NCBI RefSeq assembly: GCF_001665625.1
Contig: NZ_LZSY01000002.1
Coordinates: 1 to 64,000, forward strand
DNA from: Mycolicibacterium peregrinum
Lineage (GTDB): Bacteria; Actinomycetota; Actinomycetes; Mycobacteriales; Mycobacteriaceae
Reading direction: 5' to 3'
Length of the DNA stretch: 64,000 bases
The notes beneath the pieces are model-generated. The model had not been told where the DNA came from and did not search any database. It saw only the letters and a program-made list of their open reading frames with translations. Made by a program: the position numbers and the translations under genes. Shown piece by piece: positions 17,200 through 25,153 of the stretch (its first letter is position 1; every line of letters begins with the position of its first letter).

Positions 17200-17649
17200 A
17201 TGAAGCGCATTCATGCCGTCGCCGTGGGCGCCATGGCAGTCGTCGCCGCAGGGATGTCGGTCGGCCCCGCTGCAGCAACTCCGGCCGAGGGCGACGTCGT
17301 GCGCACCGATCTCGGCAAAGGCACCACCACCGCGCCGATCTGGGTGTTCACCGCGGGTCAGCCCACCACGCTGCATGTCCACGGGCTGGTGCTCAAACCC
17401 GGCGCCGGCAGCGGTTGGCACACCCATCCCGGACCGGAGCAGTCGGTGATCAACGAGGGCGCCGTGGTGGTGCAGACAGCGGTCGACTGCGTACCTGCGG
17501 AGTACACCGCGGGCCAGGCGGTCGTCATTCCCGCCGGCGTGCCCCACCGGGTGAACAACGAGGGCGCTGTCGACGCCGATGTCGTCGTCACCTACACGCT
17601 GCCCGCCGACGCTCCGGTGCGGGACGACGCGCCCGCACAGTGCCTCTAG
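17200..17649 (+). CDS. Exported cupin-domain protein
   Basis: A 149-residue protein with a signal peptide (MKRIHAVAVGAMAVVAAGM, cleavage near AAA-TPA) and one cupin domain. The metal-binding blocks are GSGWHTHPGPEQSVINEG and PAGVPHRVNNEG, with His/His/Glu and His ligands, so a metal site is expected. It has a strong ribosome site, GGGAGGAAC, right before the ATG. Function is not known; secreted cupins of this size are common in mycobacteria. It is followed by the GH16 gene, which has its own promoter. Confidence 0.8.
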   Translation: MKRIHAVAVGAMAVVAAGMSVGPAAATPAEGDVVRTDLGKGTTTAPIWVFTAGQPTTLHVHGLVLKPGAGSGWHTHPGPEQSVINEGAVVVQTAVDCVPAEYTAGQAVVIPAGVPHRVNNEGAVDADVVVTYTLPADAPVRDDAPAQCL

Positions 17650-17715
17650 CTGGGGAAACGGGCTTGCGACCACGAAACTTTGGGCAGGGGGCGAATATCT
17701 CGGTAAGAGTTCGGT

Positions 17716-17721
17716 TAAAGT
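17716..17721 (+). promoter_or_regulatory. Candidate leaderless -10 element of the GH16 gene (TAAAGT)
   Basis: TAAAGT ends 6 nt before the GTG at 17728. This spacing supports the GTG as start and a leaderless message. Confidence 0.5.
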
Positions 17722-17727
17722 TCTGCT

Positions 17728-18606
17728 GTGCCTGAGATGGATCGTCGCAGTGTGATGTTCATGATGGGTCTGGGGGTGGCGGCGGCAGCGCTGCCGGCCG
17801 GGACGGCCAACGCCGACCCAGCCGCACCCGGTCCCGCCGCGCCCGGAGCGCCCACCCCGCCGGCTGCTACCGCAGCGTCGCCGACGTTCCTGTTCCAGGA
17901 CGAGTTCAACGGCCCGGCCGGCTCTCCGCCGGACCCGGCGTGGTGGCATCTGATCCCGGAGCGCGAGACCATCAAGAACCCGGTCGAGTGGGACAAGCCG
18001 TTCAACATGGGCCGCTACGTCACCGACACCGAGCACGCGTTCCAGGATGGCAAGGGCAACCTGGTGATCCGCGCGACGCGCGGTCCCGGCACCACCATTC
18101 AGGAGAAGTACGCCAGCGCCAAGGTCGTCGGAAACTGGCGCGGTGGCATCGGCACCACGTGGGAGGCCCGGGTCAAGCTCAACTGCCTGACCGACGGCGC
18201 CTGGCCCGCGTTCTGGCTCCTCAACGACGATCCCGTCCGCGGCGGTGAGGTCGACCTCGTCGAGTGGTACGGCAACCGTGACTGGCCGTCGGGCTCCACG
18301 GTGCACGCCCGGCTGGACGGCGAGTCCTTCGCCACCAACCCGCATCCCATCGACAGCGGCTGGCACACCTGGCGGATGTCGTGGACGCCGCAGGGAATGT
18401 ACTTCTGGAAGGACTATGCCCCGGGCATGGATCCCTTCTTCGAGGTCCCGGCAAACTCGTTGGAAGACTGGCCTTTCAATGATCCGGGCTACACCCTGGT
18501 GCCGGTGTTCAACATCGCCGTCGGCGGCTCCGGCGGCCGCGATCCGAGCGGTGGCAGCTACCCGGCCGAGATGCTGGTCGACTGGATCCGCGTCTTCCAG
18601 GGCTGA
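17728..18606 (+). CDS. Tat-exported glycoside hydrolase family 16 protein
   Basis: A 292-residue beta-jellyroll hydrolase. The N-terminus MDRRSVMFMMGLGVAAAALP is a twin-arginine signal, followed by an Ala/Pro linker. The catalytic block is EVDLVEWYGN, matching the GH16 ExDxxE pattern with Glu at about residues 174 and 179. TWEARVKLNCLTDGAWPAFWLL and WHTWRMSWTP are typical GH16 strands. Probable substrate is a beta-1,3 or mixed-linkage glucan, inferred from the family. GTG start at 17728 is supported by TAAAGT 6 nt upstream; the ATG at 17737 is the alternative. It ends before a perfect hairpin at 18645-18690. Confidence 0.87.
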   Translation: MPEMDRRSVMFMMGLGVAAAALPAGTANADPAAPGPAAPGAPTPPAATAASPTFLFQDEFNGPAGSPPDPAWWHLIPERETIKNPVEWDKPFNMGRYVTDTEHAFQDGKGNLVIRATRGPGTTIQEKYASAKVVGNWRGGIGTTWEARVKLNCLTDGAWPAFWLLNDDPVRGGEVDLVEWYGNRDWPSGSTVHARLDGESFATNPHPIDSGWHTWRMSWTPQGMYFWKDYAPGMDPFFEVPANSLEDWPFNDPGYTLVPVFNIAVGGSGGRDPSGGSYPAEMLVDWIRVFQG

Positions 18607-18644
18607 GCTTTCGTCCGGATCTTCCTCCCGCTATACCTTGCTTT

Positions 18645-18690
18645 GTCACGCTGGAGTGGCGCTCGACTTCGAGCGCCACTCCAGCGTGAC
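18645..18690. terminator. Perfect 22-bp palindromic hairpin (family A), bidirectional terminator candidate
   Basis: GTCACGCTGGAGTGGCGCTC and following GA pair perfectly with the right arm; arms of 22 bp are separated by only CT. It lies between convergent GH16 and dehydrogenase genes. There is no U tract, as usual in mycobacterial terminators. A second partial copy begins the window (1-29), so it is also a repeat family. Confidence 0.65.
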
Positions 18691-18721
18691 TTTCGGCGCT
18701 GCAAGGCGACCCGGTCGCCGG

Positions 18722-19735
18722 TCAAGGGCAGACTGCCGTCCGGAGCTTGCCGGGCGGGGGCGAATGCAATGCCGACGCGATCTGCTTCAGCGGCACCGGC
18801 GCGACGACGAGCGCGTCCCACGGATGGCGCTCGCGCGTGCGGTCGAGGAACTCCACGGCCCGGTGTAGGTGTCTGGGCTCGTAGTTGTGCACGCCGGTGA
18901 TGGTCAGCCATTGCCGCACAACAGTTTCCGGATCCACCGCAAGCGGCGGTCCGGGGGTGACCGATCCGGCCAACACCAGGGTGCCGCCGATGTCGAGGCG
19001 TCCCAACGCATCCGCCACGGCTGCCGAGGAACCCGTGTAGTCGATCGCCACATCGACCCGCCCACCATCGGAGGCGCGGCCACCGAATCCCGTCGCCAAC
19101 GCCAGGCGGTCGGCATTGCGATCGACCACCTGCACATCGGCACCGGCGTCTGCACAGGCCGCGACTGCGGTAAGGCCGAGCATGCCCGCCCCGCCGATCA
19201 GCACTCGACGGCCGCCCAGTTCGCCTGCAGCTTCCAGGGTGGCCATCACCGTCGCGGTCGCGCAGGCCGCGGGTGCGGCGACGGCATCGGAAAGTGCGTC
19301 GGGGACCACGACGATGGTGGTGCCGCGCGGCAGGACCACATGTGCGGCATAGGAACCCGACAGTGCCCAGTCCCCGTCGAACGGCTCGTGGCCGACCTTG
19401 CGCACCGACAGACATTTGGCGCTAAGACCCGACCTGCACCGTGGGCACTCACCGCAGGCCACCGTCACCGACCAGATAACGCGTTGCCCGACTTGGATAT
19501 CCGCACCCGGACCGGCAGCGACGACGTCGCCGACGGCCTCATGACCGAGAACCGACGGGCAGGCGGCGGGACGCCGGCCGGTGACTGTGTGCAGGTCGCT
19601 GCCGCACACCGTGGCCAACCGCACCCGGACCAGGACCTCACCGGCGCCGAGCGCGGGAATAGGCACCGTCCGCACGTCGACACCGGCGCCGGTCCAGACG
19701 GCGGCCATCGTCACACGAGGCGGGATCGGATCCAT
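18722..19735 (-). CDS. Zinc-type alcohol dehydrogenase, phosphonate-catabolism associated
   Basis: A 337-residue MDR dehydrogenase. Zinc ligands are present in CGSDLHTVTG, GHEAVGDV and the structural-zinc set CGECPRCRSGLSAKC. The cofactor loop is VLIGGAGMLGLTAVAACADAG. Sequence and position after phnDCE fit the TIGR03366 group (phosphonate-associated dehydrogenase). The ATG at 19735 has AAAGG 8 nt upstream and overlaps the phnE 3-prime end by 25 bp; a second Met at 19708 is possible. Likely role: oxidation of an alcohol released from a phosphonate or of a transported organophosphorus compound (inference). Confidence 0.85.
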   Translation of the reverse strand: MDPIPPRVTMAAVWTGAGVDVRTVPIPALGAGEVLVRVRLATVCGSDLHTVTGRRPAACPSVLGHEAVGDVVAAGPGADIQVGQRVIWSVTVACGECPRCRSGLSAKCLSVRKVGHEPFDGDWALSGSYAAHVVLPRGTTIVVVPDALSDAVAAPAACATATVMATLEAAGELGGRRVLIGGAGMLGLTAVAACADAGADVQVVDRNADRLALATGFGGRASDGGRVDVAIDYTGSSAAVADALGRLDIGGTLVLAGSVTPGPPLAVDPETVVRQWLTITGVHNYEPRHLHRAVEFLDRTRERHPWDALVVAPVPLKQIASALHSPPPGKLRTAVCP

Positions 19736-21306
19736 CCGGACAACCTTTCGATGGCGTAGACGATGACGAAGATGACGAGGACGATTGCACCGGCGACGTC
19801 GAAGTTCAGGGTGCGGATCGACTCGAACAGCAGGTAGCCGACCCCGCCCGCACCGACGATGCCCAGGATGGTCGAGGTCCGCACATTCACGTCGAACAGG
19901 TAGAGGCTCGACCCGACCATGGCCGGCATGGCTTGCGGAATCACGGCGGAGAACAACGTCTTCCACCAGCCGCCGCCCACCGAGCGCACCGCCTCCAGAG
20001 GACCGGGATCGATCTCCTCGACCGCGTCGGCGACCAGTTTGGCCAGGAACCCGATGGAGCCGATGGCCAGCGCGCAGGTACCGGCGATGGGACCGAGCCC
20101 CAATGCGGCGACGAACACCACGGCCAGAATGAGTTCGGGTACTGCCCGCACCAGCAGGATCCAAGCCCGGGCCAGCCAATAGACCGACGGGTGGGGTGTG
20201 ACGTTGCGGGCCGCCAGGATGCCGACCGGGATCGACAACACCACACCGATCGCGGTGGACACCACGCCGATGGCGACGGTTTGTCCTGCAGCTGCGAACA
20301 ACTCACCGCCCAGCGCCGAGAAGTTGGGCGGGATCATCCGGGTGAACACCTCGGCGGCCGGGCCCACCCAGGTCATCAGGGACAGCGGATTGATCTTCAA
20401 CACCGCCAGGGCCGCGAGGCAGGTCGCGAGCAGTGCACCGCCGAAGAAGAGCCGGGCGGCGCGCTCGCGTGCCGGGTTCGACTGCGCCGAATCCAGCAGC
20501 ATCCGCCGGATCACGATCGACAGCAGCTCCATCGCGGCGATGATCGCCAGGATGACGCAGGCGATGCCGAGAGCCCGCGGATAGATCAAGCCGCGCAAGG
20601 CATCCTGCAGGGCGAAGCCGATGCCGCCCGCGCCGACGAAGCCGAGTACCACCGACATGCGCAGATTGATGTCGATGCGGTAGATGAAGGTGGCGATCCA
20701 GGACGGGATGGCCTGCGGAACGACAGCGTTGAGCATCTCGCGGAAATAGCCGACACCGGTGCTGCGGACCGCTTCCCGTGGGCCGGGGTCGGTCTGCTCG
20801 ATCGCATCGGCGAACACCTTGCCGAGCATGCCGATGGAATGGATGGCCAACGCGAGAATGCCTGGCAGCACGCCGATTCCGAGAGCGCGGACAAACAGGA
20901 CCGCGAACAGCAGGTCCGGCATGGCGCGGCAGAAGGTGATGATCCCCCGGGCCACCGCCTGTACGGCCGGGTGCGGGGTGGTGTTGCGGGCGGCCAGGAA
21001 AGCCAGGGGCACAGAGGCGATCGCTGCGAGCACCGTCCCCAGCACGGCCATCAACAGGGTTTCGACCGCGAGGCCGCCGATGCGCCCCGGATCGTCGAGT
21101 CGGGGCGGAATCATGCGCTGCAGCAACGCGATCACTTCGTCGAACCCGTTCAGCAGCGTCGCGGGGGCGAAGTCGATCGACCAGGCCGCGACGAGGGTGG
21201 CCAGTACCGCGGCGACGCCGACCAGGTGCAGAAGGTTCGGTAGCGGCCGGGGCTGGCGTGTCGGCGGTGCGGACGGGGTCGGACGTTCGGTCAGGTCGGT
21301 GCTCAC
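19711..21306 (-). CDS. phnE: Fused double PhnE-type ABC permease
   Basis: A 531-residue protein made of two tandem PhnE permease units. Each half has its own EAA-type loop: DPGPREAVRSTGVGYF with VLGFVGAGGIGFALQ in the first half and DPGPLEAVRSVGGGWW with ILGIVGAGGVGYLLFE in the second. About twelve membrane helices are predicted. It forms the channel for phosphonates or phosphate esters with PhnC and PhnD. The GTG at 21306 overlaps the phnC stop as GTGA. Usual PhnE is one unit of about 260-280 residues, so fusion halves the gene number while keeping a two-domain pore. Confidence 0.9.
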   Translation of the reverse strand: MSTDLTERPTPSAPPTRQPRPLPNLLHLVGVAAVLATLVAAWSIDFAPATLLNGFDEVIALLQRMIPPRLDDPGRIGGLAVETLLMAVLGTVLAAIASVPLAFLAARNTTPHPAVQAVARGIITFCRAMPDLLFAVLFVRALGIGVLPGILALAIHSIGMLGKVFADAIEQTDPGPREAVRSTGVGYFREMLNAVVPQAIPSWIATFIYRIDINLRMSVVLGFVGAGGIGFALQDALRGLIYPRALGIACVILAIIAAMELLSIVIRRMLLDSAQSNPARERAARLFFGGALLATCLAALAVLKINPLSLMTWVGPAAEVFTRMIPPNFSALGGELFAAAGQTVAIGVVSTAIGVVLSIPVGILAARNVTPHPSVYWLARAWILLVRAVPELILAVVFVAALGLGPIAGTCALAIGSIGFLAKLVADAVEEIDPGPLEAVRSVGGGWWKTLFSAVIPQAMPAMVGSSLYLFDVNVRTSTILGIVGAGGVGYLLFESIRTLNFDVAGAIVLVIFVIVYAIERLSGWIRSRLV

Positions 21307-22115
21307 GAGGGCCGGGCCGCCGAACGGGCTGCGGGGTCGACGCGTTGGTAGATCTCCATGACATCGTCGCGGGTCATGCCGACGGCGGGCCGGTCCAAGA
21401 TCTTCTGGCCGTTGCGCAGGCCGACCAGCCGGTGGGCCCAACCCAGCGCGAGGTCCACCTGGTGCAGCGTGCAGACCACGGTCAGCTTCTCCTCGATGCA
21501 GACCCGGAACAGCAGATCCATGACCACACCGGCGTTTTCGGGATCAAGTGAGGCGACGGGTTCGTCGGCCAGCAGCAGGCCGGGCTTCTGCATCAGGGTG
21601 CGGGCGATGGCGACGCGCTGTTGTTGACCGCCGGAGAGGGTGTCGGCGCGGCGGTCGGCGTAATCGGCCAGGCCGACGCGGTCCAGGTAGGTCAGGGCTT
21701 CGGCGCGCATCGTCTTGGGGTAGGTCAGGGCGCCGTAGCGGGGGAGCCGCAGCTGCCCGAGACCGCCGATCAGGACGTTCTCCAGGCAGCTCAGCCGCCC
21801 GACCAGATTGAAGTGCTGGAAGACGAACCCCACGTTGCGGCGCAGTGCGCGTAGCTGTTTGGCCGAGGCGGTGTCGACGTGGGTGCCACCGACCTCGACC
21901 CTGCCGGAGGTGACCGGGTGCAGTCCGTTGAGGCAGCGCAGCAGGGTGGACTTGCCAGACCCGGAAAGGCCGAGCAGCACCAGCATCTCGCTGCGCCGGA
22001 CGTCGAGGCTGACCTGGTCGAGGGCCAGGGTGTCACCGAAGCGTTTGGTGACGTCGCGGGCGATGACGACGAGATCGTCGCCCGCGACGGAATGATGGGG
22101 TCCGTCCGCGCTCAT
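21303..22115 (-). CDS. phnC: Phosphonate/phosphate ABC transporter ATP-binding protein PhnC
   Basis: A 270-residue ATPase subunit. Walker A is LGLSGSGKSTLLRC, the signature is LSGGQQQRVAIART, Walker B is LLLADEPVASLDPE and the switch His is in CTLHQVDLAL. The Q-loop lies in FVFQHFNLVGRLSCLENVL, typical of the PhnC group. It energises import through PhnE. Start ATG at 22115, 6 nt after the phnD stop; its own stop is coupled to phnE. Confidence 0.94.
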   Translation of the reverse strand: MSADGPHHSVAGDDLVVIARDVTKRFGDTLALDQVSLDVRRSEMLVLLGLSGSGKSTLLRCLNGLHPVTSGRVEVGGTHVDTASAKQLRALRRNVGFVFQHFNLVGRLSCLENVLIGGLGQLRLPRYGALTYPKTMRAEALTYLDRVGLADYADRRADTLSGGQQQRVAIARTLMQKPGLLLADEPVASLDPENAGVVMDLLFRVCIEEKLTVVCTLHQVDLALGWAHRLVGLRNGQKILDRPAVGMTRDDVMEIYQRVDPAARSAARPS

Positions 22116-22121
22116 GGGATC

Positions 22122-23099
22122 TCAGCCCTTGCACTTCTCGGAGCCGGTGACGTCGCAGACGTGGCGCACGCCGCTGTAGTCCGAATCCTCGACGGGGACG
22201 AATCCCCACGCGCGTTCGTCGGTGATCCGGCAGGCGTCGCCCTGACAGAAGCCCTCGGCCTCCAGGTTGGGCACGTTCACCTTGTCGGCGAAGAGGGTCT
22301 TCAGCTTGCCGATGGCCTCGGGACCGAGGGAATCGTTGGCGGCGAACACCGACCCGGCGATCATCTCCGACTTCCAGACCGTCTTGAGCTGACCAGGTTT
22401 GAGGTCACCCTTGGCGACCATGGTCTTGTCCACCATGGTGTCGAAGGCGAAGCCGGCGTCGCAGTCACCGTTGGCGATCGCCAGGGCGGAGGAGTCGTGG
22501 CCGCCGGCGAAGATCGGCGACATGGCCTTTGACAGATCGCCCTCTGATCCGGATTTGATCACCCCGGCCTCGATCAGCCCGGCAGTGGGGTAGAGGAATC
22601 CCGAGGTCGAGCTGGGGTCGACGAAGCAGACCTTCTTGCCGGCGAAGTCCTTGAGGCCGTTGACGTTCGCTTCGTCCGTCCGCGCCAGGCCGTAGGACTG
22701 GTAGCCGGGCTTGGCGCCCTGCTCCTGGATGACGGCGCCAACCGGGGTGACCTTGGCGCCGTTGACGCCGGCCACCACGTAGGCGAACGGGCCGAAGAAG
22801 GCGAGGTCGACGTTGTTGGCGATGATGCCCTCCACCCCCCCGGCGTAGTCGGAGGCCTGCACGAACTCGACCTTGGAGCCGGTCTCCTTCTCCAGCAGCT
22901 TGATCAGCGGCTGGTAGCTGGCCTTGAGGTCGGTGGAGTTCTCGGCCGGGATCGCGGCCAGGGTGAGGGTTTCGGGGAAGCTCTGAGCGGTCTTGGCGTC
23001 GGAGTTGTCGGAGCTCGAACAACCGGACAAGACGAGGGCGGCGCTGGCGGTTGCCACGGCAGCGATGCGGGCTGAGGTGCGAGCGGTACGGAACTTCAT
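22122..23099 (-). CDS. phnD: Phosphonate/phosphate-binding lipoprotein PhnD
   Basis: A 325-residue periplasmic-type solute-binding lipoprotein. The lipobox is LVLSGC with Cys at residue 27. The binding-protein fold blocks TLAAIPAENSTDLKASYQP, DLAFFGPFAYVVA, CFVDPSSTSGFLYP and IANGDCDAGFAFDTM match PhnD/Ptx-type proteins. It captures phosphonate, phosphite or phosphate; specificity cannot be read. The C-terminal tail carries a Cys pair (DVTGSEKCKG) in addition to CQGDACRITDE. First gene of the phnDCE operon, behind two PhnF-type operators. Confidence 0.93.
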   Translation of the reverse strand: MKFRTARTSARIAAVATASAALVLSGCSSSDNSDAKTAQSFPETLTLAAIPAENSTDLKASYQPLIKLLEKETGSKVEFVQASDYAGGVEGIIANNVDLAFFGPFAYVVAGVNGAKVTPVGAVIQEQGAKPGYQSYGLARTDEANVNGLKDFAGKKVCFVDPSSTSGFLYPTAGLIEAGVIKSGSEGDLSKAMSPIFAGGHDSSALAIANGDCDAGFAFDTMVDKTMVAKGDLKPGQLKTVWKSEMIAGSVFAANDSLGPEAIGKLKTLFADKVNVPNLEAEGFCQGDACRITDERAWGFVPVEDSDYSGVRHVCDVTGSEKCKG

Positions 23100-23186
23100 G
23101 GCGCGCGAGACCTTTCGGGCGGGGGACGTTTGACGGGCAGTGCGCGAGCGGGGGTGCGCAGCTGCCCTGCCTCACACCCTGTGGGT

Positions 23187-23198
23187 TGGTCTATACCA
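23187..23198. promoter_or_regulatory. PhnF operator candidate 1 (TGGTCTATACCA)
   Basis: A 12-bp interrupted palindrome with TGGT/ACCA ends in the phnD-phnF gap. Read on the other strand it is TGGTATAGACCA, which I recall as the site bound by M. smegmatis PhnF. Its position nearer phnD would block the phnDCE promoter. Confidence 0.8.
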
Positions 23199-23244
23199 GC
23201 GGGTGCATCAAAGTTGGCGAGGAGGTTAACAACACGGCAAGTCT

Positions 23245-23256
23245 TGGTCTATACCA
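23245..23256. promoter_or_regulatory. PhnF operator candidate 2 (TGGTCTATACCA)
   Basis: Identical to the site at 23187-23198, 58 bp away. It covers the expected -35 region of phnF, so it would mediate autorepression. Confidence 0.8.
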
Positions 23257-23264
23257 AAACTTGC

Positions 23265-23270
23265 TACTGT
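23265..23270 (+). promoter_or_regulatory. Candidate leaderless -10 element of phnF (TACTGT)
   Basis: TACTGT ends 6 nt before the GTG at 23277. Operator 2 lies just upstream, consistent with repression of this promoter. Confidence 0.5.
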
Positions 23271-23276
23271 GGGCAG

Positions 23277-23993
23277 GTGTCCGCGAGTGCAGAACCAAGG
23301 GTTCTCAAGCACCAGTTTGTCCGTGCGCAACTGGAGCGACTGCTCGACGACCTGGAGGTCGGAGACCCGTTCCCGGCGGAACGAGACATCGCGGATCGGT
23401 TCGACGTCGCCCGCGAGACGGTCCGGCAGGCGTTGCGAGAGCTGTTGTTGGCCGGACGTATTGAACGACGCGGCCGCACCACCATTGTCGCCCGGCCCAA
23501 GATCCTGCAGCCCCTGTCCATGGGGTCCTACACCGAGGCCGTCAAGGAGCAGGGCCGCAGCGGTGGGCGCATCCTCGTCGGCTGGAGCGATCTCATCGCC
23601 GACGACATCCTGGCCGGCCAACTCGCCATCGACATCGGTGCACCCATCCTGCAGCTCGAGCGCGTCCTCACCACTGACGGCATCCGGGTCGGGCTGGAGA
23701 CCACGAAGCTGCCCGCCGCCCGCTACCCGGGCCTGCGGGAAACCTTCGACTACCGCGACTCGCTCTACGCCGAGATCCGCAGCCGCGGGGTTCATTTCGC
23801 GCGGACCGTCGACACCATCGAGACCGCGCTGCCGGACTCACGCGAATCGGCCCTGCTCACCGTCGACACCCGAACCCCGATGTTTCTGCTCAACCGGGTG
23901 TCCTACGACCAGCACGGAATCCCGATCGAGCAACGGCGTTCCCTGTACCGGGGTGACCGGATGACCTTTACCGCGGTGATGACCGCGCCGTAG
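23277..23993 (+). CDS. phnF: GntR/HutC-family repressor PhnF
   Basis: A 238-residue GntR regulator. The N-terminal winged helix has FPAERDIADRFDVARETVRQ at about residues 35-54; the C-terminal UTRA effector domain has IGAPILQLERVLTTDG, RVGLETTKLP and PMFLLNRVSYDQHG. The GTG at 23277 is the only sensible start, since upstream codons cover the operators and the -10. In M. smegmatis PhnF represses phnDCE when phosphate is plentiful; the identical operator sequence and divergent layout here support the same role. Its stop lies 15 bp from the convergent AraC gene stop. Confidence 0.9.
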   Translation: MSASAEPRVLKHQFVRAQLERLLDDLEVGDPFPAERDIADRFDVARETVRQALRELLLAGRIERRGRTTIVARPKILQPLSMGSYTEAVKEQGRSGGRILVGWSDLIADDILAGQLAIDIGAPILQLERVLTTDGIRVGLETTKLPAARYPGLRETFDYRDSLYAEIRSRGVHFARTVDTIETALPDSRESALLTVDTRTPMFLLNRVSYDQHGIPIEQRRSLYRGDRMTFTAVMTAP

Positions 23994-24008
23994 CAGGTCG
24001 CTGTGTGC

Positions 24009-24869
24009 TCAACGGCGGTCGCGGTAGGCGCGGGGTGACACCCCGACGCGGCGTCGAAATGCACTGGAGAAGTGGCTCGGCCGCGAAAACCCGACCAGTG
24101 CACTGACTTCGGCAATCGTCCGCGAGGTATATCGGAGTAGATGCTTGGCGCGTTCGAATCGTAAGTCCAGTAGGTACTGATACGGCGTGGTGTGAAACGC
24201 AGCGCGAAATGCGGTGATGAAGACCGGCACCGGCATGTTGGCTTGCTGTGCGAGAGTATCCAGTCGGATGTCAGAGTCCAGGCTGTCCTCGAGGAACTGG
24301 ATGACCTTCGAGCGGGCGGCCGCATCCAAGGTATCGGCCCTGCGCTCGACCGCGACAGGAGGGTTCTCCGTACAGGTGCTGGCGATCACCAGCCGTAGGG
24401 ATTCGCCCATCGAATCAGTGAGGAGTCGGGCGGCAGCGTCGCCGCAATCAGCGACGGCGTAGATGCGCTCCACCATCTGATGGATCAGCGGATTGCGGTG
24501 CTTTATACGGGGAACCAGCGTCGGTGCGTTCAGCAGGCGCATAGGGATGGCGATCTCGCAGGTGTCGACGGTATCGCCCTCGACCAGGGCCGCGCACTCG
24601 TCGCCGGCCGGCACCACCCAGGTATCGCCGGCCTCGGGCAGTACCCGGCCCGAGGGACCCCAATCCAAGTCGGTTTCCATGGAGCGCACTTTTCCGGCGC
24701 GGTGCACGAACAGCAGGTGGTGGTCCTCCTCGAGGCAGCGCCACTCGATCGTGGAGTGGATCTGCTCGGTCGCGAACCTGACGGACATGCCACCGGTGGC
24801 GACGTGCATCTCGCTCAACATGATGCGCTGCCTCGGAGGTTGGTCGTCGTTCCACGGATTCGTTGCCAC
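24009..24869 (-). CDS. AraC-family regulator, paralogue 1
   Basis: A 286-residue regulator. The C-terminal AraC helix-turn-helix pair occupies the last 100 residues (LAQQANMPVPVFITAFRAAF and GFSRPSHFSSAFRRRVG). The N-terminal ligand domain is beta-rich (DLDWGPSGRVLPEAGDTWVV, AIPMRLLNAPTLVPRIKHR). It aligns end to end with the genes at 26795 and 28982. The GTG at 24869 has AGGAAG 8 nt upstream and matches the paralogues in length. It probably controls the adjacent GjpA-like gene (inference from synteny). Confidence 0.87.
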   Translation of the reverse strand: MATNPWNDDQPPRQRIMLSEMHVATGGMSVRFATEQIHSTIEWRCLEEDHHLLFVHRAGKVRSMETDLDWGPSGRVLPEAGDTWVVPAGDECAALVEGDTVDTCEIAIPMRLLNAPTLVPRIKHRNPLIHQMVERIYAVADCGDAAARLLTDSMGESLRLVIASTCTENPPVAVERRADTLDAAARSKVIQFLEDSLDSDIRLDTLAQQANMPVPVFITAFRAAFHTTPYQYLLDLRFERAKHLLRYTSRTIAEVSALVGFSRPSHFSSAFRRRVGVSPRAYRDRR

Positions 24870-25112
24870 GCGTGAACTTCCTGAGTTATTAACGGCTACG
24901 TTCAGTATGGGCAGTAGGTGGGCGGGTCGAGTCGAGTGCAGTGGCGGTGTCGATTCAAAATCATGGCAGCCCAGGCGGGGCGACCACTTGACGCTCGTGT
25001 GCAACTGGCAGGAACCTCCCTCCAGGGAGGAACGGCCGCGCCAGCTGAACAGGCTGCGTCAATTTGAGTTCAATGCCAAATCAGTCGCTACGGCGTTCGT
25101 GACTGGCCGAGT

Positions 25113-25150
25113 ATGCGTCGCCCCTCGGTGGTGGCTTAGGGGCGACGCAT
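25113..25150. terminator. Hairpin terminator of the first GjpA-like gene
   Basis: ATGCGTCGCCCCT (25113-25125) pairs perfectly with AGGGGCGACGCAT (25138-25150), 13 bp with a 12-nt loop. It begins 3 nt after the stop of the minus-strand gene at 25154. No U tract. Confidence 0.75.
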
Positions 25151-25153
25151 CGG

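Noticed and set aside
17182..18366. 394-codon minus-strand frame opposite the cupin and GH16 genes
   Set aside because: It crosses two plus-strand genes with signal peptides and catalytic motifs.
22122..23099. Riboswitch or structured leader before phnD
   Set aside because: The gap is taken up by two PhnF-type operators and the phnF promoter; no conserved RNA fold is seen.
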